A stretch of DNA of 64,000 nt, taken from NCBI GenBank assembly GCA_963575745.1, contig CAUYUJ010016282.1, positions 1,403,372 through 1,467,371 of the forward strand, in the 5' to 3' direction. Source of the stretch: Prorocentrum cordatum (lineage: Eukaryota > Sar > Dinophyceae > Prorocentrales > Prorocentraceae). Within the stretch, counting starts at the first letter, position 1. Each line of letters begins with the position of its first letter. Below the pieces are notes generated by a model, which was not told the origin of the DNA, searched no databases, and saw only the letters and a program-made list of their open reading frames with translations. Below are positions 21,045-32,260 of this stretch, piece by piece. A program made the translations under genes and the position numbers.

Positions 21045-21424
21045 AGGGTCCTGGTGTGAGTCGTTCGGGCCCTTCTTCCTGGTGTGAGTCGTTCGGGCTC
21101 TTCGTGGTGTGAGTCGTTCGGGCTCTTCGTCCTGGTGTGAGTCGTTCGGGCTTCTCGTGGTGTGAGTTGTTGGGGCCCCTCATCCTGGTGTGAGTCGTTC
21201 GGGCCCCTCCTCCTGGTGTGACTCGTTCGGGCTCCTCGTGGTGTGAGTCGTTCGGGGCCCGCGTCGTGGTGTGAGTCGTTCGGGCTCCTCGTGGTGTGAG
21301 TCGTTCGGGCGCCTCGTCCTGGTGTGAGTCGTTCGGGCCCCTCCTTGTGGTGTGAGTCGTTCGGGCTCTTCGTGGTGTGAGTCGTTCGGGCCCCTCGTCC
21401 TGGTGTGAGTCGTTCGGGCTCCTC
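21045..21424. repeat. 24-28-bp minisatellite GTGTGAGTCGTTCGGGC
   Basis: About 14 copies of GGTGTGAGTCGTTCGGGC followed by a short variable part (CTCTTCGT, CCCCTCCTCCT, CTCCTCGT). Alternating short and long units give a two-unit higher-order pattern in places. Confidence 0.9.
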
Positions 21425-21655
21425 GTGGGGCCTCTTGGGGGCCTCTTGGAGCCTCTTGGGGCCTCTTGGGGGCCTCTTGGGGGCCTCTTGGGGGCCTCTT
21501 GGGGGCCTCTTCTTGGGGCCTCTTGGGGGCCTCTTGGGGGCCTCTTGGGGGCCTCTTGGGGCCTCTTGGGGGCCTCTTGGGGGCCTCTTGGAGGCCTCTT
21601 GGGAGCCTCCTGGGGGCCTCTTGGGGCCATCTTGGGGCCTCTTGCGACCTCCTCA
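21424..21655 (+). repeat. CTTGGGGCC-family array, copy E (most regular)
   Basis: Nearly perfect GGCCTCTTGGGG(G) 12-13-bp repeat, about 18 copies, joined directly to the preceding minisatellite. This low-divergence copy shows the basic unit most clearly. Confidence 0.85.
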
Positions 21656-21667
21656 GAAGCGCAAAGT

Positions 21668-21812
21668 AGAGCTGCCCCCTGAGAAGGACAAAATGATGCC
21701 AAAACCTTCGTAACATCAATGATTTTGCTATGAAGGACGATGAGCGCTGCCCCCTCAGAAGTCCAAAATGGGGCCAAAACCATAGTAAAATCAATGTTTT
21801 TGGCTTCACCGA
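21668..21812. repeat. two direct copies of a 70-85-bp unit
   Basis: GCTGCCCCCTGAGAAGGACA with AAAATGATGCCAAAACC and GTAACATCAATGATTTTG (21,670-21,728) recurs as GCTGCCCCCTCAGAAGTCCA, AAATGGGGCCAAAACC and GTAAAATCAATGTTTTTG (21,749-21,803). Confidence 0.8.
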
Positions 21813-21829
21813 AGAGGAAGGGGGCCAAA

Positions 21830-22048
21830 CTCCCCCCCCCCCCTCGGGGCCCGAATCCTCGTGAAGGTCGTCGTTTTTTGGCCCTCCCAGGAGTCGAACA
21901 AGGCCCCCCTGACGACGCTCGGGACTCCCTCTCCAGGTCCAGGGGGAGGGGGTAGGGGGAGGGGTAAACCCCTCCCCGAAGGGGAAGAAGGGGGGTTGAG
22001 GACAGAGAGAGCTCCCTAAACCACTCACGCCCAAAGGGCTGGTGGGAT
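21830..22048 (+). repeat. C-rich block plus 3' terminal module, copy 2 of 5
   Basis: Poly-C, then GTCCAGGGGGAGGGGG, CCCCGAAGGGGAAGAAGGGG (21,972-21,991), CCTAAACCACTCACGCCCAA and AGGGCTGGTGGGAT (22,035-22,048). The order matches 4,950-5,145 closely, including CCAGGCCCAGGGGG before the AAGAAG block there. Confidence 0.65.
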
Positions 22049-22394
22049 TTCAGTCTGTGTTCTGAAGGGCGTCATCATCGCAACTATTGAAACGGGATGG
22101 CCCGTTTCATGCCCGACACCCACGGACTTGGGGCAGCAATTCGCATCATCGGCGGGTGTGAATTCAGAACATCGAGTGTGTTTTTGACGTGTTTGGTGAA
22201 GCGCCCAGAGGTGTTGTCAACATGCTCTTATGTGTTGAGTGGTTCCATGCAAAGTTGCCTCGTTTTGCGAATGGGTTGGGTTGTTCGCCAGGCTCGCTGA
22301 TAAGGATGGTGGGCGGGGGTGATCATGGTGTCGGCATTGCTCCAGGCTGGCTGCCGGCCGGGTCGGGGAAGGGGTGTTTATTTATATAGATAAG

Positions 22395-22497
22395 GAACAG
22401 TGATCTACCCTTCCCCCCCAACAGGGGAAGGAGGGGCTCTGGAATAGGAACGCACACATCTTTATAAACCATCTACGCCCAGAGGGCTGGCGGAACC
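22395..22497 (+). repeat. 3' terminal module, copy 3 of 5
   Basis: CCCCAACAGGGGAAGGAGGG, then ATAAACCATCTACGCCCAGA and GGGCTGGCGGAACC. Shorter than copy 2 but with the same block order. Confidence 0.6.
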
Positions 22498-22519
22498 ATT
22501 TTCATTGTAAGGAGCGTCT

Positions 22520-22900
22520 TATAAGAAGGTAGACGTCCGAGAATCCTCAATGCCGCCGTAACACAATTCCTGGGACTCCAACCCCACAGATCAATGCGAC
22601 TGTTGCGACCTGGCAATCCTAACACGTACCAAAGCCATTCCTTGGACTACCACCCCGAATACATGCTAGTGTTTCGCCCTGGCAATATTTGAATCGCGTC
22701 AGATGGCCAGTCTGGGAAATGCGGCCATCAAAATGTTTGACACTAGAGCAAACTTACAAAGAAGACGACTGTGCGCGGTGCTATACCGAGAGACACATGT
22801 TGAACAGGAACCGCCCTCTATTTTTGAAGCTGTTGCAATCGCGCAAGACGAGACGAACGTGCGCGGCGCTAGGGCGAGAGTCACATTTTGAGCATTGCTT
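22520..22900. repeat. degenerate direct repeats
   Basis: CCTGGGACTCCAACCCC and CTTGGACTACCACCCCG lie 80 bases apart with GCGACCTGGCAATCC and CGCCCTGGCAATATT; a second pair is GACTGTGCGCGGTGCTA and GAACGTGCGCGGCGCTA, each followed by GAGAGACACATGTTGA or GAGAGTCACATTTTGA. Confidence 0.5.
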
Positions 22901-23629
22901 GCCTTCCATCCGCGAATATTTGCAAGTTCCAAGTTTCAGGATGACAGGTGGCGGGGAAGTCTCAAGCGAAACGTCCTGCCCGCCCTACCGACACGTTGCG
23001 ACAGGGATGAGTTATTCATACGGAGAAGGGATGGAGGAGGGACCGGGGGATGCGGGTGAAGACAGGTCGCCCGCAGGAGGCGCAAGGGTGCGACCACGCG
23101 AATGTGACCGCGCGTCGTTGATGATGTTGGTGGTGGTTCTGATGAAGGCGACGGGGAGGACGGTGATGCTGATGACGATGAGGGGGATGATCATGGTGGT
23201 GGTGATGGCGATGAGGGGATGTGGTTGTAGTGGTGGAAGACGAGCGGGGGGTGAGAGAGGACGAGGAGGGACAGTTGGCAATGATGGTGGTGGATGACGG
23301 GGGGTAGGACGCCTCCATTCCCTGTTCAGGTGGGCTCGTGCACAAGCCGCACGGAGCGCTTCGGGCCGATGATACCTTCCGCGCAAGGTGACCCGTCCGC
23401 TTCGCAGCGTCGCGTTGGAGTGTCAACCTGGTCTGTGCAAGGAAGGGGGGATGAGTAGAATGCGGGGGGCTGGGGAAGTGACACACGGATTGAGCTGGGA
23501 TAACGATTGAGGAGGACGAGGAGAAGGAGGACATCCAATGAGAGAGGATGCGTGATCACGGGGAAGACGGAGGGTGGGACAAAGATGGACAGAAGGGGAA
23601 GGGCCGTGGGGAAATGGAAGCATAATGTT

Positions 23630-24815
23630 GTTTTTGCTGCTGCTGATGGTGATGCTGATGATACTGGTCGTGGTGATGGTGACGGTGTTGGTGATGATGA
23701 TGGCGATGCCGATGGTGATGATGATGATGCTCACGATGTTGATACTGATTATGCTGACGACGATAATGGTAATGACGATTCTGATACTGATGGTGGATGA
23801 GCTTGATGATGATGATGATGCTGACGATGACGATGATGATGATGATGGTGGTGATGCTGATTATGATTCTGAGTGTGATGCTGATGATACTGATGATGAC
23901 GATGAGGATGCTGCAGGTGACGGTGATGATGATGGTGATGCTGATGATAGTGGTGGTGGTGATGATGGTGGTGGTGATGATACCGGTGATGGTGATGATT
24001 TCGATTATTAGTATGATGGTGACGTTACCGGTGAAGCTGTTGCTGATGATGGATAATGTTGATGATGATCGTGATGACGATGCCGCTGTTGCTCATGGTG
24101 ATGATGAGGACGGTCATGCTGATGATGATGATGATGATGATGATGCTGATGATGATGATCATTATGATCGTGATGGTGATGATGATGAGGAGGAGGAATG
24201 GGAGGACGGTGGGATCATGATGACGTTTGCGAGGATTATCACGCTGAAGAAATTGACGTTGCTCATGATGTTGGTGCTGGTATGTGTGACGATGGTGGTA
24301 AATGGGAGGTTCGATGAGATGGTATCTGTATGACTGATGATGGTGAGGATGTCGATGCGGATGGCGATGACATTGGTGGTGACGGTGGCGGTGACGGTGA
24401 TGATGACGATGCTGGGATGATAATGATGATGCTGATGACGATTGTCTTGTTGATGGTGATTATGATGATTATGGTGATTGATGGTGGCGAGTATGCCGAT
24501 GGCATGAGGAATGAGGATCAGGAATGCGATCAGGAATAAACTATGGATACGGAGGGTGAGTGAGGAGCATGAGGGAGGAGGGATGGAGGGATGAGGTGGG
24601 TGGAAGAGAATAGACGGGGGTAGTAATAGAGATGGGATATACGATCGTGACGATGATCATGGCCATGGCGATGGTGAGGACTAGGATTGTAGTTGTGATT
24701 GCGATGCTGTGTTGGTGATCATCATTGTGATGATGACGAGGGTGGTTCTCAGGATGATGATGTCAGCGGTGGTGGAGGTGCTGATGATTATAGGATAATG
24801 ATGAGCATCGGATTT
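23630..24815 (+). repeat. GAT trinucleotide satellite
   Basis: GATGATGAT with GGT, GCT and GAC variants on the plus strand for about 1.1 kb, with a less regular patch at 24,540-24,680. Confidence 0.85.
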
Positions 24816-25200
24816 GGGGAGGGAAGGTGGGGAGGGTCAGCGCTGGCAGGAGGTGTTGAGGGATCGATGCGGAGGGAGGGGGTGAAGAGGGAGGGACGCG
24901 GATGGGTTTGCGGTGGGCGACGCCTTCGGAGCTTGGGCGCTCTCTGGACGGTTTGGAAGTTTTCTGCGGAGGTTTGTAAAGATTGTCGATTGGCGGGGAG
25001 GAGCTGGGAGGCAAGGGAGTAGACGGAGCGAGGGATTCGGAGGGCGTCGACAGAGGGGCGAAGGAGGCGGGTCCACGGGAGATGAGGGAGGCGAGGGGAC
25101 GGGGATGCGAAGAGGGTAAGGAATATAATGGCTGGGATGGCGAGGGAGGACGGATGCGGACAGAGAGGTGGGAGTGAGGGATGGATGGAGGGAAGGACGG
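24816..25200. other. G/A-rich sequence, no gene
   Basis: GGAGGGAGGG-rich stretch; minus-strand Pro/Ser-rich ORFs are translations of it. Confidence 0.5.
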
Positions 25201-26400
25201 ATGGAGGGAGTTGGCCAAGCTCGATGGAAAGATCTCCCGCGACGCATCGTGTACGGTGCCGCTTGGGAGCGCGACGTTGCTCCTGGAGATTCTAGGCTAC
25301 GCCGATTTCGACGGCCAGAAGGAGGTCTTGACGATGTTCCGACCGAGGTTCGGGCTTGAGCACGCGCCCAGGATGTAGAATTTGGTGTTCGTCAAGACTC
25401 TTGCGGAGTTCGGGCTGCGCCCGACCGCAACCGGCCCCCGGCTGTTCGTGAAGCGCGGTGCTCGCGAGCAACTGCAGCTCGGGCCGAGTTCGGCAAGAGC
25501 ACGAGTCGAGATCGTTCGAGCACGTTGGCATAACTCGTGCGCAACAGCCTGATGGCATTATATGGCTACATCAGCACGTCTATGTGAAGACGCTGAGCTT
25601 GATTGAATGGCCAGGTACGGGCACGAGGACTTCGACGCACCAGCTCCCCTGGGTGCTGGTCACAGCTTACCAGGCCCATCTGAGCGTTTCGGCTGGAATG
25701 CGCATGGCAAACTAGCGCCAGTTCACTCGTTGCAGCACTGAAAGAAACCATGCTTCAGACACGCCCGAGATCTGAACAGGTTGGTCAAGTGGTTCAAACT
25801 GCGCCCGCAGGCGCTCATGCACAACAAGCTCCCGACTCCGCTCAAGCCTTTGCGCGTCTCCGACAGCTCCTTTAGCGCCAGGGACACCTTGAGGCTAGTT
25901 ATGAGAGGATGTCTTCTCCTGTCGGTGGAGGACCGTGACAGCAGTAGTCAAGGCAGCGCGGCAAGCCCATGCGGGCGAGTCTGAACAGTGGACTGGTTTT
26001 CCAGGTAGCAGCCACGCGTGTTTCGCAGCACCTTTGCAGCGGAGTTGCACGCAACCCTGGATTCCTTGAGCCAGGCGGCAATTGTGCAGACAACGCTTCA
26101 GGAGATCGCCTGCGGTATAGCGAAAACGCCACAGGTACTCGCTTTGCGCGTCCAATCTGCCCTACATCTTGCCCCAGAGCTTAGCTGCGCCTAGATGCAC
26201 GTTATGTCTTTGGCGGTGTGACTGCGATCGCGGTCAGAGTTCCAGCAGATGAGCATTTCTTTGTGTACGCTCTTACGCTTCGCGAGTTCCTAGGCAACAC
26301 GCAGCTGAGGCGCTTATGGTGTATATACACACGCATAATGCTCGCTGACGGAGTCTTCAGAGGAGCAGTCGACCGCGACGCTCTCGCAACAGCCTGACCT
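25200..26400 (+). pseudogene. decayed Ty1/copia reverse transcriptase C-terminus and RNase H
   Basis: Protein-like fragments appear in order across several frames. About 25,530-25,700: a block resembling the RT thumb/connection of copia elements. About 25,765-25,960: LVKWFKLRPQALMHNKLP with PLRVSDSSFS, resembling the copia ISDSxF segment that opens RNase H. About 26,016-26,180: STFAAELHATLDSLSQAAI, the SSxEAE-like glutamate motif of copia RNase H. About 26,190-26,400: a helical block ending IMLADGVFRGAVD, resembling the conserved xxLADxLTK tail motif with the LTK lost. Multiple stops and frame changes show an old, inactive copy. It supports nothing beyond remnant status; no LTRs were identified. 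Confidence 0.6.
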
Positions 26401-26649
26401 GGAGCCAAGTTGGGCCACCGCCAGTGTTTTGGCCAGCGGCATCAGGGAAAGCGGCGCTGGCAACCATACCACCTCAGACGCATTTGACAGCAAAGCTGTT
26501 CGGACCTCGACCACGGTTGTAGGATCAACTGCCCTCCTTTCCTTCTCTTCCGCTGTCATTTGGGATTGGAGTTCGGTTATTAATTACCGAAGCCAGGATC
26601 TTGTCACGTTCGCATCTTATCTCACTGAGCGGATGGCGAGAGCAGACCG

Positions 26650-26895
26650 GTTGCCCAATCTCATTCAGAGGGAGCGAGTGCAGAGATGTCAGCATCGGGG
26701 GTTGGGCACCCACCGCCGCCGCGACCCGCCCCCACGGGCCCGGCGCGGAACTGGGGTTGTGGACCCGGGTATGTGGAACAGGGTTATCGGTTTTGGATGA
26801 GTAGTCTTGCGGAACTAGTCTTGTGGAGCTGTGTTTATGGACGCGGGTTTGTGGAACGGGGTATGTTGAAATTGGTCTTTCGTTGAAGCGTTTTT
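26650..26895. repeat. degenerate direct repeats
   Basis: GTGGACCCGGGTATGTGGAA and ATGGACGCGGGTTTGTGGAA lie about 80 bases apart, each followed by a CAGGGTTAT or CGGGGTATG block. Confidence 0.45.
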
Positions 26896-27039
26896 GAACC
26901 TTTCCTTCGCCCTGGTGCCGCGGCCTTCTGTTGAATTGGTCCCTCCTGGACCTGTCTTGGATCACGTGGTTTGAGCCAGTCGTCTTCCGTGAGGCGTCGT
27001 CCGAAATGCGGATCCATTCAGTCGTTTTGGGGACCATCC

Positions 27040-27440
27040 GACGCCCCGGGGTTCCATCGGCCAAAACGTGCGGGAGGGGTGCGCTGAAATGAGCCGTTCT
27101 GAAAGGCTAGCTCAAAGCCCCAGGTAGTCACGCGTGCAGTACGAAGTGCCTGAGTGGTGTGCTGAAGCGAGAACCCAGTCAGCCGTAGATCTGTTGGTGG
27201 CCCTTCATGTCCATGGGGCGCGAATTGTGTGAGGTGTGTGTGTGTGCGCCGAAATGATGATCCCCTAGCTCTCTTGAGGGTCTCCAGAGTTCCAAGGGGC
27301 ACGAAGTGCGTGATGGGTGTGTTGAACTGAGGCTCCCAGAATTTTTTTTCCGGGGCAGCTCAGATCCTCTGGAAGTCCATGCGGCACGATGTGGTGTGAA
27401 GGGTGTGCCGAATTCGGCCTTTCGGGAGAATCCAGAAATC
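27040..27440 (-). repeat. inverted, diverged relatives of the 90-bp tandem repeat
   Basis: About four copies at 100-120-bp spacing with GGCACGAAGTGCGTGATGGG and TGTGTTGAACTGAGGC, or GCACGATGTGGTGTGAAGGG and TGTGCCGAATTCGGCC. These match the reverse complement of the unit at 19,612-20,640 (CGAAGCGCGTGAGGGGTGTG, CCGAAATGGCC). Confidence 0.6.
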
Positions 27441-27449
27441 TGGGACTTC

Positions 27450-28280
27450 GGATCCATTGCGCTTCTACGCATGCGAGGTTTCATTGGCGCCCCAGTAGGC
27501 TTGGGTCAAGCAGGGGCACCTCCCTGGATCCCCCTGCCTTCCCCTCCCCCGAGGGAGAGAAAACCAACATAATACGGGGGAAAGCAAAGCAATCACCGAT
27601 TGGGGGAAGTAGAAATTGCGCCGAGTGGGGAACAAAACACGTAGGGGGAACAAAAAAGAAGACAGAGAACCCCGGCCCTCCCGAGGGGGACAAAAACAAA
27701 AACTCGGGGGGCCCTAGCCCCCCACCCCCGACCACGGAGACCGTTCACGCGGCGGCAGGACGTTGGGGCACGCGCCGTGACGGCAACCAGCCGCATCTTC
27801 CCGGTGTCCCGAAAGCCTCCAGAGGTCTGTTGCCGGAGGTCTGAGAGAGGCCCCCATGAATGCCTAAGAGGTCCCTCGGGAGCCCCTGCTGGCCAAATTG
27901 GAGCGCCCCCGTAGGCCAGTCGGGGGTGGACAGAACCCCCAACAGTGACACGTCGATTAGTGAATTGTCCGTCTTCGGTTCTCGAGAGGGCGCCGCGGCC
28001 GTCATTTTCCAGGCTTGTGCCCGCCAGGTTTGGGCCCGATGTCGTTTTCACTGAACCACGTTTTGCTGAAGGGGGGTCTGTCCATCCCCGAGCCAGGAAG
28101 GGTGGGAAGCGCTCCAGGAGCGCGATCCTCAACCCTCCTCCACTTCCTGTGCGCGGCGGCGCGGAGCGCGTCGCAGTCTGTGGAGAGTCATCACGCGTCA
28201 CGCGCAGGGCGCCGACCAGGCCAGGCGGACCACGCAGGCAGGGGGAGCTCCTTTGGCGGTGCCTCGGCCACGCGAGCCCA
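27450..28280. other. no recognised gene
   Basis: A/C-rich GGGGGACAAAAACAAAAAC stretch (27,560-27,720) followed by moderate-complexity sequence. ORFs on both strands overlap and show no motif. Confidence 0.45.
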
Positions 28281-28284
28281 GCTC

Positions 28285-28402
28285 CCTCCTCCTCCCTTTC
28301 CCTCCTCCTCCTCCTCCTCCTCCTCCTCCCTCCTCCTCCTCCTCCTCCCTCCTCCTCCTCCTCCTCCTCCTCCTCCTCCTCCTCCTCCTCCTCCTCCTCC
28401 TC
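28285..28402. repeat. (TCC)n microsatellite
   Basis: CTCCTCCTC run of nearly 120 bases with occasional extra C. Confidence 0.9.
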
Positions 28403-28409
28403 CGCGGCT

Positions 28410-29045
28410 CAGGCCGGTTTCTTGAGGCTCCCTCCTCCTCCCCTGCCTCACCTCGGGGCGCTCGTCATTGTCGGGGCAGCGCAAGACTCGAGCAAACCAG
28501 AACTCGGGCTTGTCGACGCTGTTTGACGAGCGTCTTGGAATTTGACAGGTTAGGGCTGGACGAGCCTTGTGAGCATCGTCAGCAGCTCGTCGGACGGAGT
28601 CGGAAGGTTTGTTGTTGGCTGGCCATTTCCCTTCTCCTTTTCCTAAAGCAACCCGCGATGCGAAGGTAAGCGCATACAAGAACAGTTGTATACGCAACAA
28701 CTTCTGGAGTCTCGTGTGGATTTCTCGGATCCGCGCTGCACCCCTCTTTTTGGCGCGCGAAACGCTAGGCGCTGCCATGGAGGGTTCAGCGCCGATCCGA
28801 GGAATATGTGCTGACCTCCGAAATGTCAGTGTTATGCGTTATGTGCTTTGTTTATACTGGTTGTTCTCCCTCGTTCCCATTCTTCAGCTCAGGCTCTCGT
28901 CCCTCGAACGCCAGCCCCAGACCGCTCTTTTCGCCCTTGCGTACCGCCCTGACGCTCGCTCTTCAGGCCGTATGGACCGCGAGCTGTCCGCGGCCTCGTT
29001 CGCCACCTACGAGGGCGCCTGGGGGGGAGGAGAGCGAAGAGGGAG
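28410..29045. other. no recognised gene
   Basis: Open frames of about 140 codons exist on the plus strand but carry no recognised domain and no homology to neighbours I can see. Confidence 0.4.
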
Positions 29046-29049
29046 GAGG

Positions 29050-29193
29050 ATGTGATGAGTTTGGTGGTGGTGATAATGATGATGGCGACGATGCAGATGA
29101 TACTGATGCTGATGCAAGTGCTGATGCTGATGATGACGATGCTGATGCTGATGACGATGGCGATGGAAATAATGATGACGATGATGATGCTGC

Positions 29194-29272
<79 letters not shown>

Positions 29273-29485
29273 GATGCTGATGCTGGTGATGCCGATGATG
29301 ATGGTGATGCTGATGCCGATGACGATGAAGATGAGGTTGCTGATGGTGCTGACGTTGATGATGCTGATGCTGATGCTGATGCTCATACTGATAATGAAGA
29401 TGATGGTGCTGATGGTGATGATGATGCTGTTGATGCTGATTATGCTCATGGCGATGATGGCGATGATGCTGATGCTGAGTGTGAC

Positions 29486-29549
<64 letters not shown>

Positions 29550-29556
29550 CTGATGC

Positions 29557-29600
<44 letters not shown>

Positions 29601-30056
29601 CTGATGATGATGATGATGATGATGCTGACGATGACGACCACGATGCTCATGATGATGCTGCTGCTGGTGATGATGATGATGATGCTGGTGGGTGGTGGTA
29701 CTGATGATGCTAACAATGATGCTGTTGATGCTGGTGCCGATGGTGCTGCTGATGCTGACGACGAGGATGATGATGAGGATGAGTATGAGAACGAGGATGA
29801 GGATGAGGAGAAGGAGGATGACGACGACTTCGACGATGACGACGACGTCAGTGACGACGATGACGACGACGACGACGTCGGTGGTGGTGGTAATTATGAT
29901 GATAAAGATGATGATGAAGACGATGATGCTGATGACGATGATGCTGATGATGATGAGGATGCGGATGAGGATGAGGATGAAGATGATGATGCTGATGATG
30001 ATGAGGAGGAGGAGGATGATTATTTGTTTTGCATGATGAGGAGGATGATGGCTGGC
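29050..30056 (+). repeat. GAT trinucleotide satellite
   Basis: The most regular of the six GAT arrays, with pure GAT stretches (29,198-29,280, 29,488-29,640) and interspersed GCT, GGT and GAC triplets. All three plus-strand frames stay open (Asp, Met or stop-poor readings). Confidence 0.9.
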
Positions 30057-30059
30057 TAG

Positions 30060-31840
30060 AGAGGCTCAATTGGCCTCTTGGACGCGACAGTCTGCGTTTG
30101 CCCGCGCCTGGTGATTCCCCTTGTACGCGCAAGCGTTCCTCGGGGACGTCCTGCTTGCTTGCAGAACTTGGCGCTGCGGTGGAACGATTGGTTCGAAACG
30201 TGCCCAACGAGCAAAGGGAGAGGGTACTTTTCTCTAGCAGGCGCAACGGCTACTCCTATCATTGAGTGCGGAGGAGCGTAGCATAAAAACCAGTCTGGTC
30301 GACATCTGCATGGGTCACTGCATGTATGAGTGCACGTACCCCCTCCTTTACGGCGGCATGTGGGATTGCCCCGATACAGCGTGGCAACACAATTGCGGTC
30401 ACGCCGACACGTTGCTACGTAAGTTTCAAGTGAGTTCTTGCAGCGGGCATGGACCTAAACATGACGAGATGACGCCGTCAATTTCCTTCCTGAGGTATTC
30501 GAGAAACTCTTTGCTCTCCTGGAAGGTATTGACTTGTGAATCGAAGAGACCAGCTGCGCTGGACGGGGCTACGCTATTAACATTCATGTGTTCGGGCTGT
30601 GCCTGGTCCATTCGGCTAGGCGGACGTTGCTGGGGAACGCGATTTGTTGTGCGCCAGGGCGGAGTCTGGCCCATTCGGCAAGGCAGACGACGAGGGCAAA
30701 GCTTGTCCTCTTGGCGCCAGGGCTGTCAACGATGTGGCATTCACTGGCTTTTGGATTCGTGTGCTTTCTGTGGGTTCATGATTCCCGCAGTGCATGACGA
30801 TGACGGGCAGGGAGGGAGTAGTACCGCTGCTGAGCTCACGTTGTCGCAGATGCAGTGCATCCTGGACCAGGCCATAAGCCGCATGCGAGCCATGGACCAA
30901 CGCCTCCCTGGCACGCAGTCGGATGCACAAGTGGATGCGCCAGTGGCGTCCGGAGGAGCTGGGGGGGCAAGCTTTGGTTCTCGTGGGCGGGAGTCATGAA
31001 TTGGTTGCAGAAGATGGCGAGCAACATCAACAGTTCGTGTCTCACCGGAGTGCCTGCTTTCACCTAGCATTTCAGTTCGAGCCCTGCGTGAAGGGCTCTC
31101 TCTTCCGAGCGCGCAAGAGCCACGACGCTTTAATTATGTGGCATGTCGTGACATCCTGAATCGGTGAACGCTTGCCATTCTTGTTGCTGGACGGTTTCAT
31201 CGAGTCCCACCCGCCCACCAGGAGTCCCAGGGGTCGCCCTGGGACCCGACGAGCTAATCCAGCGTACGATGCAGACCTTCGGCCCAGGAGCCGTCTGCCA
31301 GGTCGACGACGGGCGTGGTCCCCAGGTCCGCACCGCAACGGCTCCGGCTTCGCCCCCCCCCCCACCCCCCCGCAAGCCTCCGCCGCCGCCCCACCTCCAC
31401 GAGGGCGACCTTCACCAGCTGCAGCGGGGGCCTCCGGCGCCGGGCCGGGCCCTGCGCGCTGCCGACGGCCTCCGCAGGCCCAGAGCCGCCGCGCGAGGCG
31501 CGTCGCGGCCCGCTAAACCCGCGGCCTCCTCGCCTTCGCCGCCGCCGCCGCGGCGTCGCGGCGTCGGGCGCGAGCAGCAGTGTGGCGGCAGCCCGCGGGC
31601 TCGCCACCGCCGCGCGCAGCATGCCGTCGGCGGAGCGCAGCAGCAGCACATTCCCGAGGGGGAGCGGCCCGCCGCGAGGCCCGCCCTGGCGTGCGTGGCG
31701 AGGAGGGCCCCCCTGTTGCCGCCTCCTCGGCGTCGAACAGCCCTGCCAGCTGCGTGAACGTCCTCGGCGAGTGCGACGAGGGCGCGGCTGGCGGCACAGG
31801 GATCGGGCCAGAAAGGGGCACGAATGAAGTGATGAATGCG
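30060..31840. other. no recognised gene
   Basis: A 245-codon plus-strand ORF (30,262-30,999) and several GC-driven ORFs on both strands at 31,160-31,870. A short Gln/Met helix-like stretch at 30,830-30,920 resembles many gag-type coiled segments but is too weak to call. No splice signal or motif found. Confidence 0.4.
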
Positions 31841-32260
31841 ATGTTGTGATGGTGGTGATGGTGACGTGCATCATTGCGATAGTGATGGTGATGGCGCTGA
31901 TGGTGGCGCTGATTTTTTTTGGCCGATGAACACGTCGACAATCATGTTGCGGATGTTGTTAACGCTGATGCAACTGATGCTCATTGTAATGATGTGTCTG
32001 ATGATGATCCTTGCGATACTGGTGATGATGGCGATGATGATGATGCTGCGGATGCTGATGATGACTGTAAGCATCAGGCGGCGTTCGACGATGTTGCTTA
32101 TGATGCTGAGCGTGATGATGAGGACGATGTTGATGATGATGGTGATGCTGGTGATAGTGAACGTGACCGTGAAGGTGATTTGATTGGTGGTGCTGATGCT
32201 GATGAATGTTGTGTTTTTGACGGTCTCGACGTCGTCGACGGTGACGACGATGATGCCGGT
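31840..32260 (+). repeat. GAT trinucleotide satellite, degenerate
   Basis: GATGGTGATG and GATGCTGATG triplets on the plus strand with many substitutions. Confidence 0.75.

Noticed and set aside
21045-21424. CRISPR-like array
   Set aside because: Units are contiguous with only 6-10 variable bases, no spacer-length unique sequence, no cas genes, and the context is eukaryotic.
30262-30999. 245-codon plus-strand ORF as a host gene
   Set aside because: Ordinary composition but no recognisable domain and no transcript or conservation evidence available from the sequence.
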